Assembly: GCA_963575745.1 (NCBI GenBank)
Contig: CAUYUJ010004592.1
Span: 72,501-136,500, forward strand
Reading direction: 5' to 3'
DNA: 64,000 bases
Source of the DNA: Prorocentrum cordatum
Taxonomy: Eukaryota > Sar > Dinophyceae > Prorocentrales > Prorocentraceae
Position 1 is the stretch's first letter; each line of letters begins with the position of its first letter. The position numbers were made by a program, and so were the translations under genes. Shown piece after piece: positions 8,375 through 18,265 of this stretch. The notes under the pieces were generated by a model. The model did no database searches. It was not told the origin of the DNA and saw nothing but the letters and a program-made list of their open reading frames with translations.

Positions 8375-10260
8375 TGCCTGTCCAGCAGGTGCCCCCATCC
8401 CCCCAGTCCACACAGCCTGCTCGACGTCCGTGCCACAGGGATGCCGCCGCACATCCTTGCCCGTCAATTCGGCAACGCGCCAGCCCTCCACGACCTTAAG
8501 GAACCCCCCCGAGCGCCTTCAGGCCCCGGGGGGGAACCTCCACCACCAGGACAAGCAGGTTACCAGGGTCAATGGTACTTCCCACCGCAGCCGCGGCGCG
8601 TCCCCAGGCAGGGACTGCCTGACGGCACAAGGCGGCCACCTGGGTTCACAGGAACGGGGATGCCCGAAGAACCTTTCCCCGACCAACCTCGTTGGAGGGA
8701 AGGCTACGTGCTCTTCAGCCCCCACCAGGCCCTCAAGGAGGAATTCACCTTCAACAAGACGGTCCGCCGACCCTACTCCCTAGCCATCACCAACATGTAC
8801 AGGGACCGTGTCACGGTCAGGACCGTCTGCGAGTCGATCGCCGAGCGCATCCACACTACCCGCACCCGCTGGCGAGATGTGGTACTGTAATGGGACGCCG
8901 AGGGTGGTCCTGGGCCTCAAGCTCTCGACTATGACATGCGACTCTGCGACGCCATGGTGAGCCGTGCCACGACCGAAGCCGAGCTAAACCACGACCGCAG
9001 CAACCGTGGTAGTTTCTGCCTCTATGGACCAGCGCACCAGCGAGCTGTCAACATCACGGCGATCTCCGAGCCGCAGAACATCGACTACATGGAGCATGTG
9101 CGGCGATACTCACCCGTAGGGGGGACCTACCCTGACCACGCCTTCGAGCACGTCTATCGGGGCTGGCAGCGGCCCGACGTGCCAACCATCCTCCCCGACA
9201 CCCGCCCCCTCTCGAGAGCCGACTGGCAGCGACATCAACAGCACCAGCAGCGTATTCAACAGCGCGACCAACGTGACGCAGGACAGCCGGGCACGCCACG
9301 CTACCGCTCTCCCGCGCGAGTCCCGACAGGCGGAAACACGGCCTACGACGGGGTTGCCGCCTACTACCGTGGCCCCATAGGTGCCAGGCCCGCGGCTGCT
9401 GGAGCAGCCGCCTCCAGCTACGGCCACGCCCCCCACGCCAGGGTACACCCAGCGGTCATCGGCTACCCGCGTGCACCCGTGCAGGCCCTCCCAAGGGCCA
9501 CCTCGCCAGTGCCAGGGTCCACGCGCGCCTGGGGCCTTTACTCAGGCCGACATGATGGCACCTCCAGCAACCAGCCCGCAGTGAAAACCCCTGCGGCTTC
9601 AGCCCAGGGGGCTGCAACAAACCGTGGCAGGACTGGGCGCCCCGAAGGATGGCGTGATGCGAACGTGCGCGCTTGGCAACCGCGCCAGCACACGCCCCCG
9701 CCAAACGTGGCTGCAGCGCTGCGCCCTGCCCAGGCAAAACCGGCCCCACCTGAGCGGGAGAGGCAGCCGCTTGCCCCGCTCGTCCTCACGTACATCCAGG
9801 CGCATCACAGCGCCTCCCCGCGGCACAGCGAGGGAAGCGCCCACCACGTCAGCCCCCGCCCCGACGCTGTCGACCCTGACCAGGCCACAGCCACGGCGGA
9901 GGGCGGAACAAGCGCCTCTCGCCAGCCCAGCCCATCACCCTGCGCGGCGCCGATCCGATCCCCGAGCAGGGCGGATTCCGAGCGCGCAAATGCCCAGGCG
10001 ACCTCGCCACGCGACCGCCACACGGGCGGGCGCGTCCCGCGCAGCAGGACCTGCAGCCGCCACAGCACACGCAAGGCCCCAGGGAGCTCCACGAGCTCGC
10101 CGCCTCGCGAGACTCAGGCTGATGGCCGAGCCCCCGAAGTGGTGCCACGCTTCGGAGCCAGCGTCATCGAACCTGGCCAGGTCGACCTCGAGCCGACGCC
10201 GTCCACGGACCACGAGCCGCCGCTGCCCACCCGCGTGATCGTCCCATCGACGAGGCGCCA
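8375..10260 (+). CDS. E1 accessory segment with Pro/Ser/Arg-rich linker
   Basis: Frame +2 runs from 8375 to about 10240 with one in-frame TAA at 8888-8890; a change from CAA would explain it. Residues encoded at 8640-9250 look globular (for example FTFNKTVRRPYSLAITNMYRDR before the stop, GSFCLYGPAHQRAVNITAIS after it). I know no family for them. From 9250 to 10230 the product is a low-complexity Pro/Ala/Ser/Arg-rich linker. Hairpins H8 and H6 lie in this segment, H8 read as APSGP and H6 as AASAQG. Near 10235 the sense moves to frame +1 and leads into the EN-RT protein. Confidence 0.45.
8504..8534 (+). repeat. Hairpin H8 of the TTCA-loop family (inner stem swapped)
   Basis: A C-run plus GAG on the left (8504-8513) pairs with CCCGGGGGGG on the right (8525-8534) with one A-C mismatch. 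The core is a bulged C at 8514, GCC, TTCA at 8518-8521, and GGC, the same inner-stem variant as H7. Confidence 0.6.
9588..9610 (+). repeat. Hairpin H6 of the TTCA-loop family
   Basis: CCCCTG (9588-9593) pairs perfectly with CAGGGG (9605-9610). The core is a bulged C at 9594, GGC, TTCA at 9598-9601, and GCC. Confidence 0.7.
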
Positions 10261-12944
10261 ACCTTCGACCCGTTCAAGAACAAGTACCGTGTCAAGAACC
10301 TTGTGGCGGGTTTCGGCGGTGGCTCACCGCTCTCACCTCAGAGTCGGGGCGGAGCCCCCGCCACCTCAGCCGCTGCCGCTGCAGCGGCGGCCCCGCGGGG
10401 AATCAGCCCTGTTCGCAACGTGGGCCTCACGGCAGCGGGCATGGACGAGGCCCAGCGCCAGGCCTCCGACCGTGCTGCTGGAGCTGTTCCACCAGATGCT
10501 GCTCATCAAGATACTGACGGGGCGGGCGCGCCACCGCAGGACGGACCAGCGGTGTCGCGTGCGCAGTATATGCGCGTGCGTTGTGCCGCCGCCGCGCCTA
10601 GCCGCCGCCGCTGGTTCGCTTTTGTTTTTGTGTTCGGCAGGACGGATCGAGGAGTCGCCTCCCTCTCCCTCTGCTGCCGTCTCACCTCTCCTCCCCTCGT
10701 CCCCTATGGTACTGGAGTGAGGAGGATTTTTCGTGACATTTTTACTGACGTTTATGAACCCCCCCTGGCGCAGTGCCGACCGTGTCCCGCCTATACTTCT
10801 GGCCTTACGGCGGCTTCAGCCCCGGTCAAGCTAATCCATAGGAGCGCCATGAGCTCCTACTGTGGCCAAGCCTTCTACCTGGGCGAGGGTCAGGCTGACC
10901 TACACCGTGCGGGGCGTGCAAACCCCAGCTCCACCGATGGAGACGGGCCAGGTCGTTCCATACACCTCGTCAGCCTAAACATCACCAGTCTCTCAGCGAA
11001 TTGGCCAACCATCACCGCTCTTGGTGTCGACCACAACGCCGCAGTCATAGCACTGCAGGAGACCCGACATGCCAAGCCGACCAGACAAGCCATCGCTACC
11101 AGCGCAGCCAATCCACACCACGGGGGATACCACGCCAGTCTTGGACCTGACCTGGATCTGGCGCGAGCCCAGCGCAGAGCTGCCCACGGCGGCACAGACC
11201 ACACCGTCGTGGGCAACACTGGCGCCTCGGGAGGTGTCGCCATCCTCTCTAAGGATGCCATTGTCGACTCCACTGTCGACGACAATGCGCCCTGTATCGT
11301 CGCCCTCAAGGCCAAGAAAAGATGGCACGAGGTCTTTCTCCCGCTCTGCACTCAGCACCGCCGCAGGCGGCGACGAAACAACCACGGGCCCGCGGGGATC
11401 TACATAGCGAGCCTCTACGGGATTGCTGGAGGAGACAGCGCAGATCTTTTTCGGCTCGCTGACTGCGCCGCCGCTAGGGTCGGCTCAGCCCCCTATTTCA
11501 TCTGCATGGACGCCAATACGAACATCGATGACAATCCACACCTTCTGCACATGTTGCAGCACGGATGGTTCAACGTCGCTGAGGGCACACCAGACCACAC
11601 CATGCACACTTACGGCAATATCCCTGACTGGGACCGCGTCACCAAGTGCCCCCGCGCCTCGCGCATCGATTATATCATTGCCAACCAAGCGGCGCGATCC
11701 CTTGTCACCGATTTCTGCTATCTTCGCGACTTGCCAGCGAAGTCTCATGTTGGCCTGCAGGTCACGCTTGACCTCAGCCGCCTCGACCATACGGCCCGAC
11801 GTCTTCTTGCCCCCACGCCCTACCCTCCCAACGATGGAGCTCATGAAGGTCACGAACTACAGGCACTAGGGACCATCATCGCTGGGCGATATCAGGACCG
11901 CATGGAACAGGCCGACACACGCGACGACGTGGAACGCATGTTCGCCCTGGCCAACGAGGCCAGTCATGAGTACCATCTCACCCGTCTGCGCGACCTGCCA
12001 CCTCCACCGCCCGACCACCCAAAAAAGAAGCCCCCCACCATGCACGGGCTCACGCCCATGTTCGAAGAGCGACCAGTTGTCCCCCGCGCCTGCCCCACCT
12101 ACGGAGCTTCCACGATACACATGAACCGACTGCGCAAGCTCCATCGGCAACTCTGTGAGCTTCGTTTCATCGGACAGCACCATCATTTAGATTGCCGTGC
12201 CATCCCGCCGTACCTTGCGCAGCGCATCGACTGCACGTGGACCGCGGCCCGCCTCCTATGCCACAAGCTGCGCCCCACGGTTCTCCTCGGCTTCCCCGAG
12301 GCCTGGACCCCCGACGAGCCAGCACCTCACGGAGAGCACCTTGACGTTTTGATCCAACACCTCGACTTAGAGCTGGTGCGACGTGCGAACCGCGCCAAAG
12401 CTGAACGCATCAAGATATGGGCTGAGGGCGTCCGCGAGCCAAGCGGGCGAAAGGCGGCCATATACGCACGGGCTGCTGACAGCTCGCCCACGGCGTATCT
12501 CCGCACGCCTACCACACCTGACGATACGCAACTCCACTGCGACACTAACGCCTTTAAACCTGACGAAGCTAGCACGGACGACAGCGACGCTGACACCGAA
12601 GCTGGCGGCTTCAGCCCCAGCGACGGTAGTTCGCCCGACACGGACAACGACGAAGACCACACTCGTGAACCACCACCTGCGCAAGTCCCCGACATTCTCC
12701 CTGCCAACGCCATTGTTGCTAACACCAAAGACATGCTTAAGCTCATGGTCGACACCTGGGAGCCCATCTTGGGCAGGTACCGTGCCTGTGCAGGACATGA
12801 CGCCGAAGCCATGCCGACGTGGGCTGACTTCTACGACGAGTACCGACAAGAGCTGCCTACGCCATCACCAGCTACCCCTTTCCACCTCACCGACGACCAA
12901 CTCATCCACTTATTCGCACCCGTTCACCGCGCCGTGCGGGGGGA
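10233..12944 (+). CDS. E1 ORF2: apurinic-type endonuclease (EN) domain and linker
   Basis: This is the endonuclease that nicks target DNA so that RT can prime from the 3' OH. Frame +1 is open from about 10233; a likely ORF2 start is the ATG at 10849 (MSSYCGQAFY). The domain spans about 10955-11800 and shows the ordered exonuclease-endonuclease-phosphatase motifs: LNITSL (Asn), ALQETRH (Glu), FICMDANTN (Asp/Asn), SRIDYI (Asp) and AKSHVGLQV (His). All expected catalytic residues are present. A helical region and an acidic linker at 12540-12690 follow, the linker carrying hairpin H5. At a run of six G near 12940 the sense steps to frame 0, where the RT continues. EN assignment is firm; the start is uncertain. 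Confidence 0.85.
10804..10830 (+). repeat. Hairpin H4 of the TTCA-loop family (degenerate arms)
   Basis: The core matches H1 exactly: a bulged C at 10811, GGC, TTCA at 10815-10818, and GCC. The arms CTTACGG and CCGGTCAAG pair only with bulges (CTT with AAG, GG with CC). It lies just upstream of the likely ORF2 ATG and is read in a different frame from H1-H3. Confidence 0.5.
12595..12627 (+). repeat. Hairpin H5 of the TTCA-loop family
   Basis: GCTGG (12601-12605) pairs with CCAGC (12617-12621). ACCG (12595-12598) pairs with CGGT (12624-12627) across an AA/GA internal loop. The core is a bulged C at 12606, GGC, TTCA at 12610-12613, and GCC. It is read as GGFSPS in the EN-RT linker. Confidence 0.75.
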
Positions 12945-14564
12945 CTGGACGGCTGGACTACTAAGGAGGCTAAGGAGTTACCCGACGACATCCTTCGCCT
13001 CTTCGCCCGCGTCTTACGCGCTATGCAACGCACTGGCACCATCCCAGAACCCCTCCTTCATGTGCCAAACCCGTGCCTCCGAAAAGGCCGAGGCGAACTC
13101 CCAACGGACCAACGACTCCTCTCGGTGCTTTCCGTTTGGATGTATGCGTGGGAAGCGCCAGCTTACCGCAGCCTCACGGACTGGCGGAAAGGATGGACCC
13201 ACGCCACGAGTTTTGGCGCTGTCCCCAAAGCTACCATTGGGGACGTCAGCACCTCTCTAGCCCTGCGCATAGAACACGCCAGGGCCTTACTCCTTCCCTT
13301 AGCTGGGGCTGCCCTGGACCGACAGAAGTGTTTCGACTACCTCATCACGGACATCTGCCTTAATCTTGCGCTTCACGCGGGGTGCCCCCAAGACATCGTT
13401 ACTGTCCGCAGAAACTTCTACAGTCGCCACAAACGCTACATCCGCATGAACGGTGCGTACTCTAAGGAACTGGCCAGGACAAACGGTCACCTCCAGGGAA
13501 GCTCTTGGTCCCTGGACGACATTAAGCTGCTCGTGTGTGTGTGGACCAAGAGACAGCATCGATACGTTCCGCGATCACTCAGCACTACCTTTGTTGACGA
13601 CAGCAACTCCACTACCCACACCGCGCCTGAGTTGCAGAAATCTCTTGAAGAAACCGCCAAGTTTGATCGATTTTCTGGTCAACGCATTCACCCTGGCAAA
13701 GTGGCGGGGTGGGCGCTCACGGACGAGCTTCACACCGCCGTTACCCAGCTCACTCTGGCGGAACGGCCCTTACGCGTGGTCGACTCCTTCAAGCTCGTCG
13801 GGAGTTACATCAACGCCGAGGCAGCGCCGGCTCCAGCCGCGCTTAACCTCACGGCCACCGCTGACGCCCGTGTTCGCAGGGCGACTAGTCGCCTGCCGCG
13901 CATTGGCAAGCTCCCATCACCGATGCTTATTAGGGCGCGGCACGCCCGTTCCCTTGCTGCCAGCGTCTGTACCACGGGCACCGACATTCAAGCCCCATCA
14001 GGCCCCGTCAAAACTGCCTACAACCATGCCCTTAAGGCGGCTATCCGCCCCAAGGGAAACAGGTGGGTCGAGTTTTGGACTCTCATGGCCGTGTGCGTCC
14101 CAGGACACGCCCTGGAGATTGACGCCATAACGCAGCGTGAAGTTTTCCTGTGTCTGCGGCGACAGGTTAACCGCGACGCTACTCTCTGCGGTCTCGTCAG
14201 GGATCTCCAACACCACGTTCAGACCCTATTTGGGGGAGGACCTGTCGGACGACTTGTCCAGACGCTTCAGCAGCCCCGTTGGACCTGGCCCACATTTGGC
14301 ATCATGTACGACGACTGGGGCTGTCAGATCAGTTGGCTGAACTTACCCCAAAACGCCTTCCTTCACATGCTGCGAGCCTCACAACGCAGAGCCTTTCTGA
14401 GAAAGATCAAGCCACGGCGTCATGACCTTGGCCACCTGGCCTCTGTCAGACAGGGCCTCGACATCTTCGCCAGCACGTGGCTCGCCCGAACGAAAGGAGC
14501 AGCCAAATGCAATGCCTGGCAGCTGGCGCTCCTCCTGAACTACCTGTCGGGCGGGGACCACACC
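12942..14564 (+). CDS. E1 ORF2: reverse transcriptase (RT) domain, truncated by the assembly gap
   Basis: Frame 0 continues ORF2. It begins with the DGWTTKEAKELP motif that opens the RT fingers of LINE-like elements, and has RT fingers and palm to about 14100. Motif A is ALDRQKCFDYL with Asp at 13317-13319. Motif B is HLQGSSWS near 13486-13508. Motif C is TTFVDDSNS with both Asp codons at 13596-13601. A later FKLVGSYI fits the primer-grip region. The catalytic Asp triad is intact. A thumb and connection region runs to 14564, where the N gap cuts the frame, so any RNase H or zinc-finger C-terminus is not visible. This enzyme copies the element RNA at the nicked target. Confidence 0.88.
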
Positions 14565-14664
14565 NNNNNNNNNNNNNNNNNNNNNNNNNNNNNNNNNNNN
14601 NNNNNNNNNNNNNNNNNNNNNNNNNNNNNNNNNNNNNNNNNNNNNNNNNNNNNNNNNNNNNNNN
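14565..14664. other. Scaffold gap of 100 N
   Basis: Exactly 100 N, the conventional placeholder for a gap of unknown length. The left side is RT coding sequence of E1; the right side is a CT tract followed by a satellite array. Adjacency and distance across the gap are therefore unproven. Confidence 0.99.
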
Positions 14665-14701
<37 letters not shown>

Positions 14702-14702
14702 A

Positions 14703-15690
14703 CGGGCTCGTGAGATCAGCCAGGGTGGCTCCCCCTTGGGGCTCCCAAATGATGCCCCTGGCAGCGTTTTGTGACCGTGAGGCTCTCAAGAGATACATGT
14801 TGGGGAGGCCAAACGGCAATTCTAGCTGAGGCGTCCCACCAAACTCGGCGCGAACGGGCTCGTGAGATCAGCCAGGGTGGCTCCCCCTTGGGGCTCCCAA
14901 GTGATGCCCCTGGCAGCGTTTTGCGACCATGAGGCTCTCAAGAGATACATGCTGGGGGCGCCAAACGGCAATTCTAGCTGAGACGTCCCACCAAAATCGG
15001 CGCGAACGGGCTCGTGAGAACATCCAGGGTGGCTCCCCCTTGGGGCTCCCAAATGATGCCCCTGGCAGCGTTTTGTGACCATGAGGCTCTCAAGGGAGAC
15101 ATGTTGGGTGCGCCAAACGGCAATTCTAGCTGAGACGTCCCACCAAAATCGGCGCGAACGGGCTCGTGAGAACAGCCAGGGTGGCCCCCCCCTTGGGGCT
15201 CCCAAATGATGCCCCTGGCAGCGTTTTGTGACCATGATGCTCTCAAGAGAGACATGTTGGGGGCGCCAAACGGCAATTCTAGCTGAGACGTCCCACCAAA
15301 ATCGGCGCGAACGGGCTCGTGAGATCAGCCGGGGTGGCTCCCCCTTGGGGCTCCCAAATGATGCCCCTGGCAGCGTTTTGTGACCATGAGGCTCTCAAGA
15401 GATACATGTTGGGGGCGCCAAACGGCAATTCTAGCTGAGACGTCCCACCAAAATCGGCGCGAACGGGCTCGTGAGATCAGCCAGGGTGGCTCCCCCTTGG
15501 GGATCCCAAATGATGCCCCTGGCAGCGTTTTGCGACCATGAGGCTCTCAAGAGATACATGTTGGGGGCGCCAAACGGCAATTCTAGCTGAGACGTCCCAC
15601 CAAAATCGGCGCGAACGGGCTCGTGAGATCAGCCAGGGTGGCTCCCCCTTGGGGCTCCCAAATGATGCCCCTGGCAGCGTTTTGTGATCA
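14703..15690. repeat. 152-bp tandem satellite, about 6.5 copies
   Basis: Copies begin with CGGGCTCGTGAGA at 14703, 14855, 15007, 15159, 15312, 15464 and 15616, a period of 152 (153 once, from an extra C). The last copy stops after about 75 bases. Units differ at only a few positions. The period is not a multiple of three and the antisense open frames are by-products. A CT tract (14665-14699) precedes it. Confidence 0.97.
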
Positions 15691-15710
15691 TGAGAGAGTG
15701 TGAGTGTGAG

Positions 15711-15805
15711 CTTAACTTATCTTATCTTATCTTGAAATCTCTTCTTATCATATATTGTGCTATCTTATCTTATCTTGTAGTATCTTATCTTGTCTTGTCT
15801 GATCT
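15711..15805. repeat. TTATC pentanucleotide-like repeat
   Basis: Runs of CTTAT/TTATC with drifted copies, ending in TTGTC variants. Low-complexity DNA adjoining the 152-bp array. Confidence 0.85.
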
Positions 15806-15878
15806 GGTGATTATCATTGGGAGGAGGGAGGCGCGAGCGGGAGGAAGAAGGAGGAGGAGGAGTGGGAGGCGTCAGCGT

Positions 15879-15944
15879 AATAACAAGAACCCCAATCCTT
15901 AGGATATGGGGAATAACAAGAACCCCAATCCTTAGGATATGGGG
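15879..15944. repeat. 33-bp tandem duplication with internal palindrome
   Basis: Two identical 33-bp units (15879-15911 and 15912-15944). Each contains ATCCTTAGGAT flanked by CCCC and GGGG, an imperfect palindrome able to form a hairpin. Confidence 0.9.
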
Positions 15945-16079
15945 AAAAAGGGCGGCAAGATGCAGGGGCAGGACGAAGGGGCGGCACGTGTCGAAAAGAA
16001 CAGGGGCGAGCGGAACAGCAGCAAACAATGAATTCGCGACCCACGACAATCCCGAACATAGTCCTCATCGAGAAGGTTG

Positions 16080-16205
16080 GCGGGGAGCGGGCACGACCGC
16101 ACGAGTGCGCGACTACAGAGCGAACCGTCACCCTTGGTGAGCAGGGAAAGGGGGCACGACCGCCTGAGTGCCACAACGGCACGGAGGGAGCCGTCACCCT
16201 TGAGG
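16080..16205. repeat. Two diverged copies of a ~62-bp unit; 15945-16640 otherwise unremarkable
   Basis: GGGCACGACCGC followed by CCGTCACCCTT recurs at about 16085 and 16147. The open frames around it show no family-like sequence, and the rest of this interval holds nothing I can name. Confidence 0.5.
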
Positions 16206-16657
16206 TGCGCGGCAGGGATGGCCAAAAACGTCCACATGCTGAAGTTTCTGACGCAGGCACAGGCAGCCGGCAAGGGAAGAAATCTCGCTCACGGCCCAAA
16301 CGGAGGATAGAGGATAGGTACGGTCAGTGGCACTTGGCGCATTGAACTGGTGGGGGCGCATGTGCCTTGAGGTGGAGGGACGGCTCCCCCCCCCCTGCGG
16401 CCGTCTTCGTCGTTGGCCGACGGACCGTAAGGAGGTCGTCGACCCCCTCCTGTGCCAACTGATGGCAGAAGTGAAGGTTGACTGGTGGGGGCGCGAAACC
16501 ACGCAACCGCATTGATGGAAGCTGCGATGGGTGTGGAGCCCATTGACAGTCCTCATTGGCGAGGCCAAATGACGGTCCTCGCCGAGGGGAGGGGGGACAA
16601 GGAAAGGTGGGGCGTAGCGACGATGCTGACCGCGACGCGCCCTGGATGCCGTCCGCG

Positions 16658-16880
16658 AGGAGGAGACGGGGGAGGGGAGGAGGAGGAGGAGGAGGAGGAG
16701 GAGGAGGAGGAAGGAGGAGGAGGAGGAAAGGAGGAGGAGGAGGAAAGAGGAGTGGGGGGGGAGGAGGAGGAGGGAGGAGGAGGAGGAGGAGGAGGAGGAG
16801 GAGAAGGAGGAGGAAGAGGAGGAGGAGGAGGAGGAGGAGGAGGAGGAGGAGAGAGAGGAGAAGGACGACGAGGAGGGGGA
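16658..16880. repeat. GGA/TCC purine tract
   Basis: Almost pure GGA trinucleotides on the plus strand. Glu/Gly-rich and antisense Ser/Leu-rich frames are artefacts of the repeat. Confidence 0.95.
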
Positions 16881-17035
16881 GTAGGGGGAGGGGAGGGGTC
16901 GCCCTGCCCTCCTTCGCCGCAGCGGGCGGCGCGGCGGCGGTCGCGGCGCCTTGGGCACCCTCACGCGCAGGCGCGACAGGGCGCCCTGCAGCCTGGCCGG
17001 CGGCGGCGGGCCGCGGGCGGTCGTCGTCATCGACT

Positions 17036-17389
17036 GTGTGTGCGTGTGGGAGAGCGTGAGCGTGTGCGTGTGCGTGTGCGCGTGCGTGCGTGCGTGCGTG
17101 TGCGTGCGCGTGTGCGTGCTTGTGTGTGTGCGTGTGTGTCTGCCCTCCATGTGGGGCGTTCCCTTGGGCGGCGGCCAGTGCCCTCTCCACTTCTCCACGT
17201 CATCCACGCCTGGATGGCAATGTGCTGCCCCCCTCTGAGCCGTTGCGCGCGTTTCTGCCGCCACATTCGACTTGCTTCGCCTCGTCGCCGCGCGCGAGGC
17301 CGCGACCGCCAAAAAGTGTGTGTGTGTGTGTGTGTTTGTTTGTGCGTGTGCGTGTGCGTGTGCGTGTGCGCGTGCGTGTGTGCGTGCGC

Positions 17390-17431
<42 letters not shown>

Positions 17432-17552
17432 GCGTGTGCGTGTGCGTGTGCATGCGTGTGCGTGTGCGTGTGCGTGTGCGTGTGCGTGTGCGTGTGCGTG
17501 TGCGTGTGCGTGTGCGTGTGCGTGTGCGTGTGCGTGTGCGTGTGTGTGTGTG

Positions 17553-17584
<32 letters not shown>

Positions 17585-17640
17585 CGTGTGCGTGTGCGTG
17601 TGCGTGCGTGCGTGCGTGCGTGCGTGCGTGTGCGTGTGTG
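17036..17640. repeat. TG and TGCG microsatellite
   Basis: Alternating TG with GTGTGC and GTGCGT variants in two blocks (about 17036-17148 and 17316-17640), separated by unique sequence. Cys/Val and antisense Thr/His frames are by-products. Alternating purine-pyrimidine DNA of this kind can adopt Z-form. Confidence 0.95.
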
Positions 17641-17914
17641 TCGCCTCCAGTGGGCTCATTGCCGCCATCCAACCCCTTAAAACAACAACATAAACAAATG
17701 CGGAAGACCTAAACCTGTGAAGCTGCGTGCAGCGCATGGCATGCCATTATCATCATGTACTGCGCGCCGCGGAGCAGGGTCTGCAGAGCAAGAGAACAAC
17801 AGCGGGCTGAATCCCCTGCGAAGCATGATCCGCGCGAGGAGGGGGGGCCGAATAGGGAATCCCTCACGCAAGCCCGCCCATTGAGGCCTTATGAGCTTTG
17901 CCTGTGCCAGTACG

Positions 17915-18265
17915 ATACGCGTGACGGGTGTGCCGACTTGGGCGGGGCGATGGCATGCGAACCCGCCCACTGGTGCCACAGGTGGAATTTCCTACGTGGC
18001 ACGGTTCGGATGAGGGGTGTGCCGAGATGGGCAGAAGACCGCACGCGGGAACGCTCACTGGCGCCGTGGGTGAAACTCCCTGTCGTGCACGATCCGTGTG
18101 AAGCATGTGCGGCACTGGGCGATGGGACCGCTAAGGCACAAGGGAACTTCATGTGGGGCACAATCAGCACGACAAACGTGCCGAGATAGGCGGCTGCATG
18201 CTGCCGCACCGTGCCCGCAGGTGGAACTCCCAATTGGGGCGCGGTCCGTGAGATGGGTGCCACAG
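17915..18265 (-). repeat. Diverged satellite, ~75-90-bp units (same superfamily as 19.9 and 37.4 kb)
   Basis: Four units are marked by GTGTGCCGA-like starts near 17929, 18018, 18104 and 18177, each followed by GGTGGAATTCC-like sequence. The reverse complement lines up with the arrays at 19.9-20.5 kb and 37.4-37.7 kb (shared GTGGCCCCA, GGAGCTCCACC and CTCACGCG blocks). Confidence 0.6.

Larger units (their letters stand above)
960..14564 (+). mobile_element. Large LINE-like non-LTR retroelement E1 (gag-like ORF1, accessory region, EN, RT)
   Basis: A chain of plus-strand open frames covers 13.6 kb. In order it holds an ORF1 with a C-terminal coiled coil, an accessory region with SAM-like, hydrophobic, ADP-ribosyltransferase-like and Cys-cluster segments joined by Pro/Ser linkers, an apurinic-type endonuclease, and a reverse transcriptase. 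It runs into the N gap, so the 3' end is missing. Frames succeed one another as 0-2, then 0-2-1-0-2-1-0. Every change I could place is a step of minus one base, apart from the unresolved stretch after the stop at 3661. In-frame stops are few (TAA near 6052 and 8888, probably TGA near 8372). EN and RT catalytic residues are present. An accessory region this long between ORF1 and EN is unusual for a LINE. Assignment to the LINE-like class is secure; treating everything from 960 to 14564 as one element is inference. Confidence 0.8.

Noticed and set aside
2431-12812. GLKPP/GAEAA peptides on the minus strand of E1 as conserved protein motifs
   Set aside because: They are the antisense translation of the TTCA-loop hairpin core, not independent proteins.
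14703-15690. CRISPR-like array
   Set aside because: Units are contiguous 152-bp satellites with no unique spacers, and the setting is eukaryotic.
16194-17737. Several 150-490-residue frames rich in Thr/His, Cys/Val or Glu/Gly
   Set aside because: They follow TG and GGA microsatellites; in-phase repeats keep frames open without coding.
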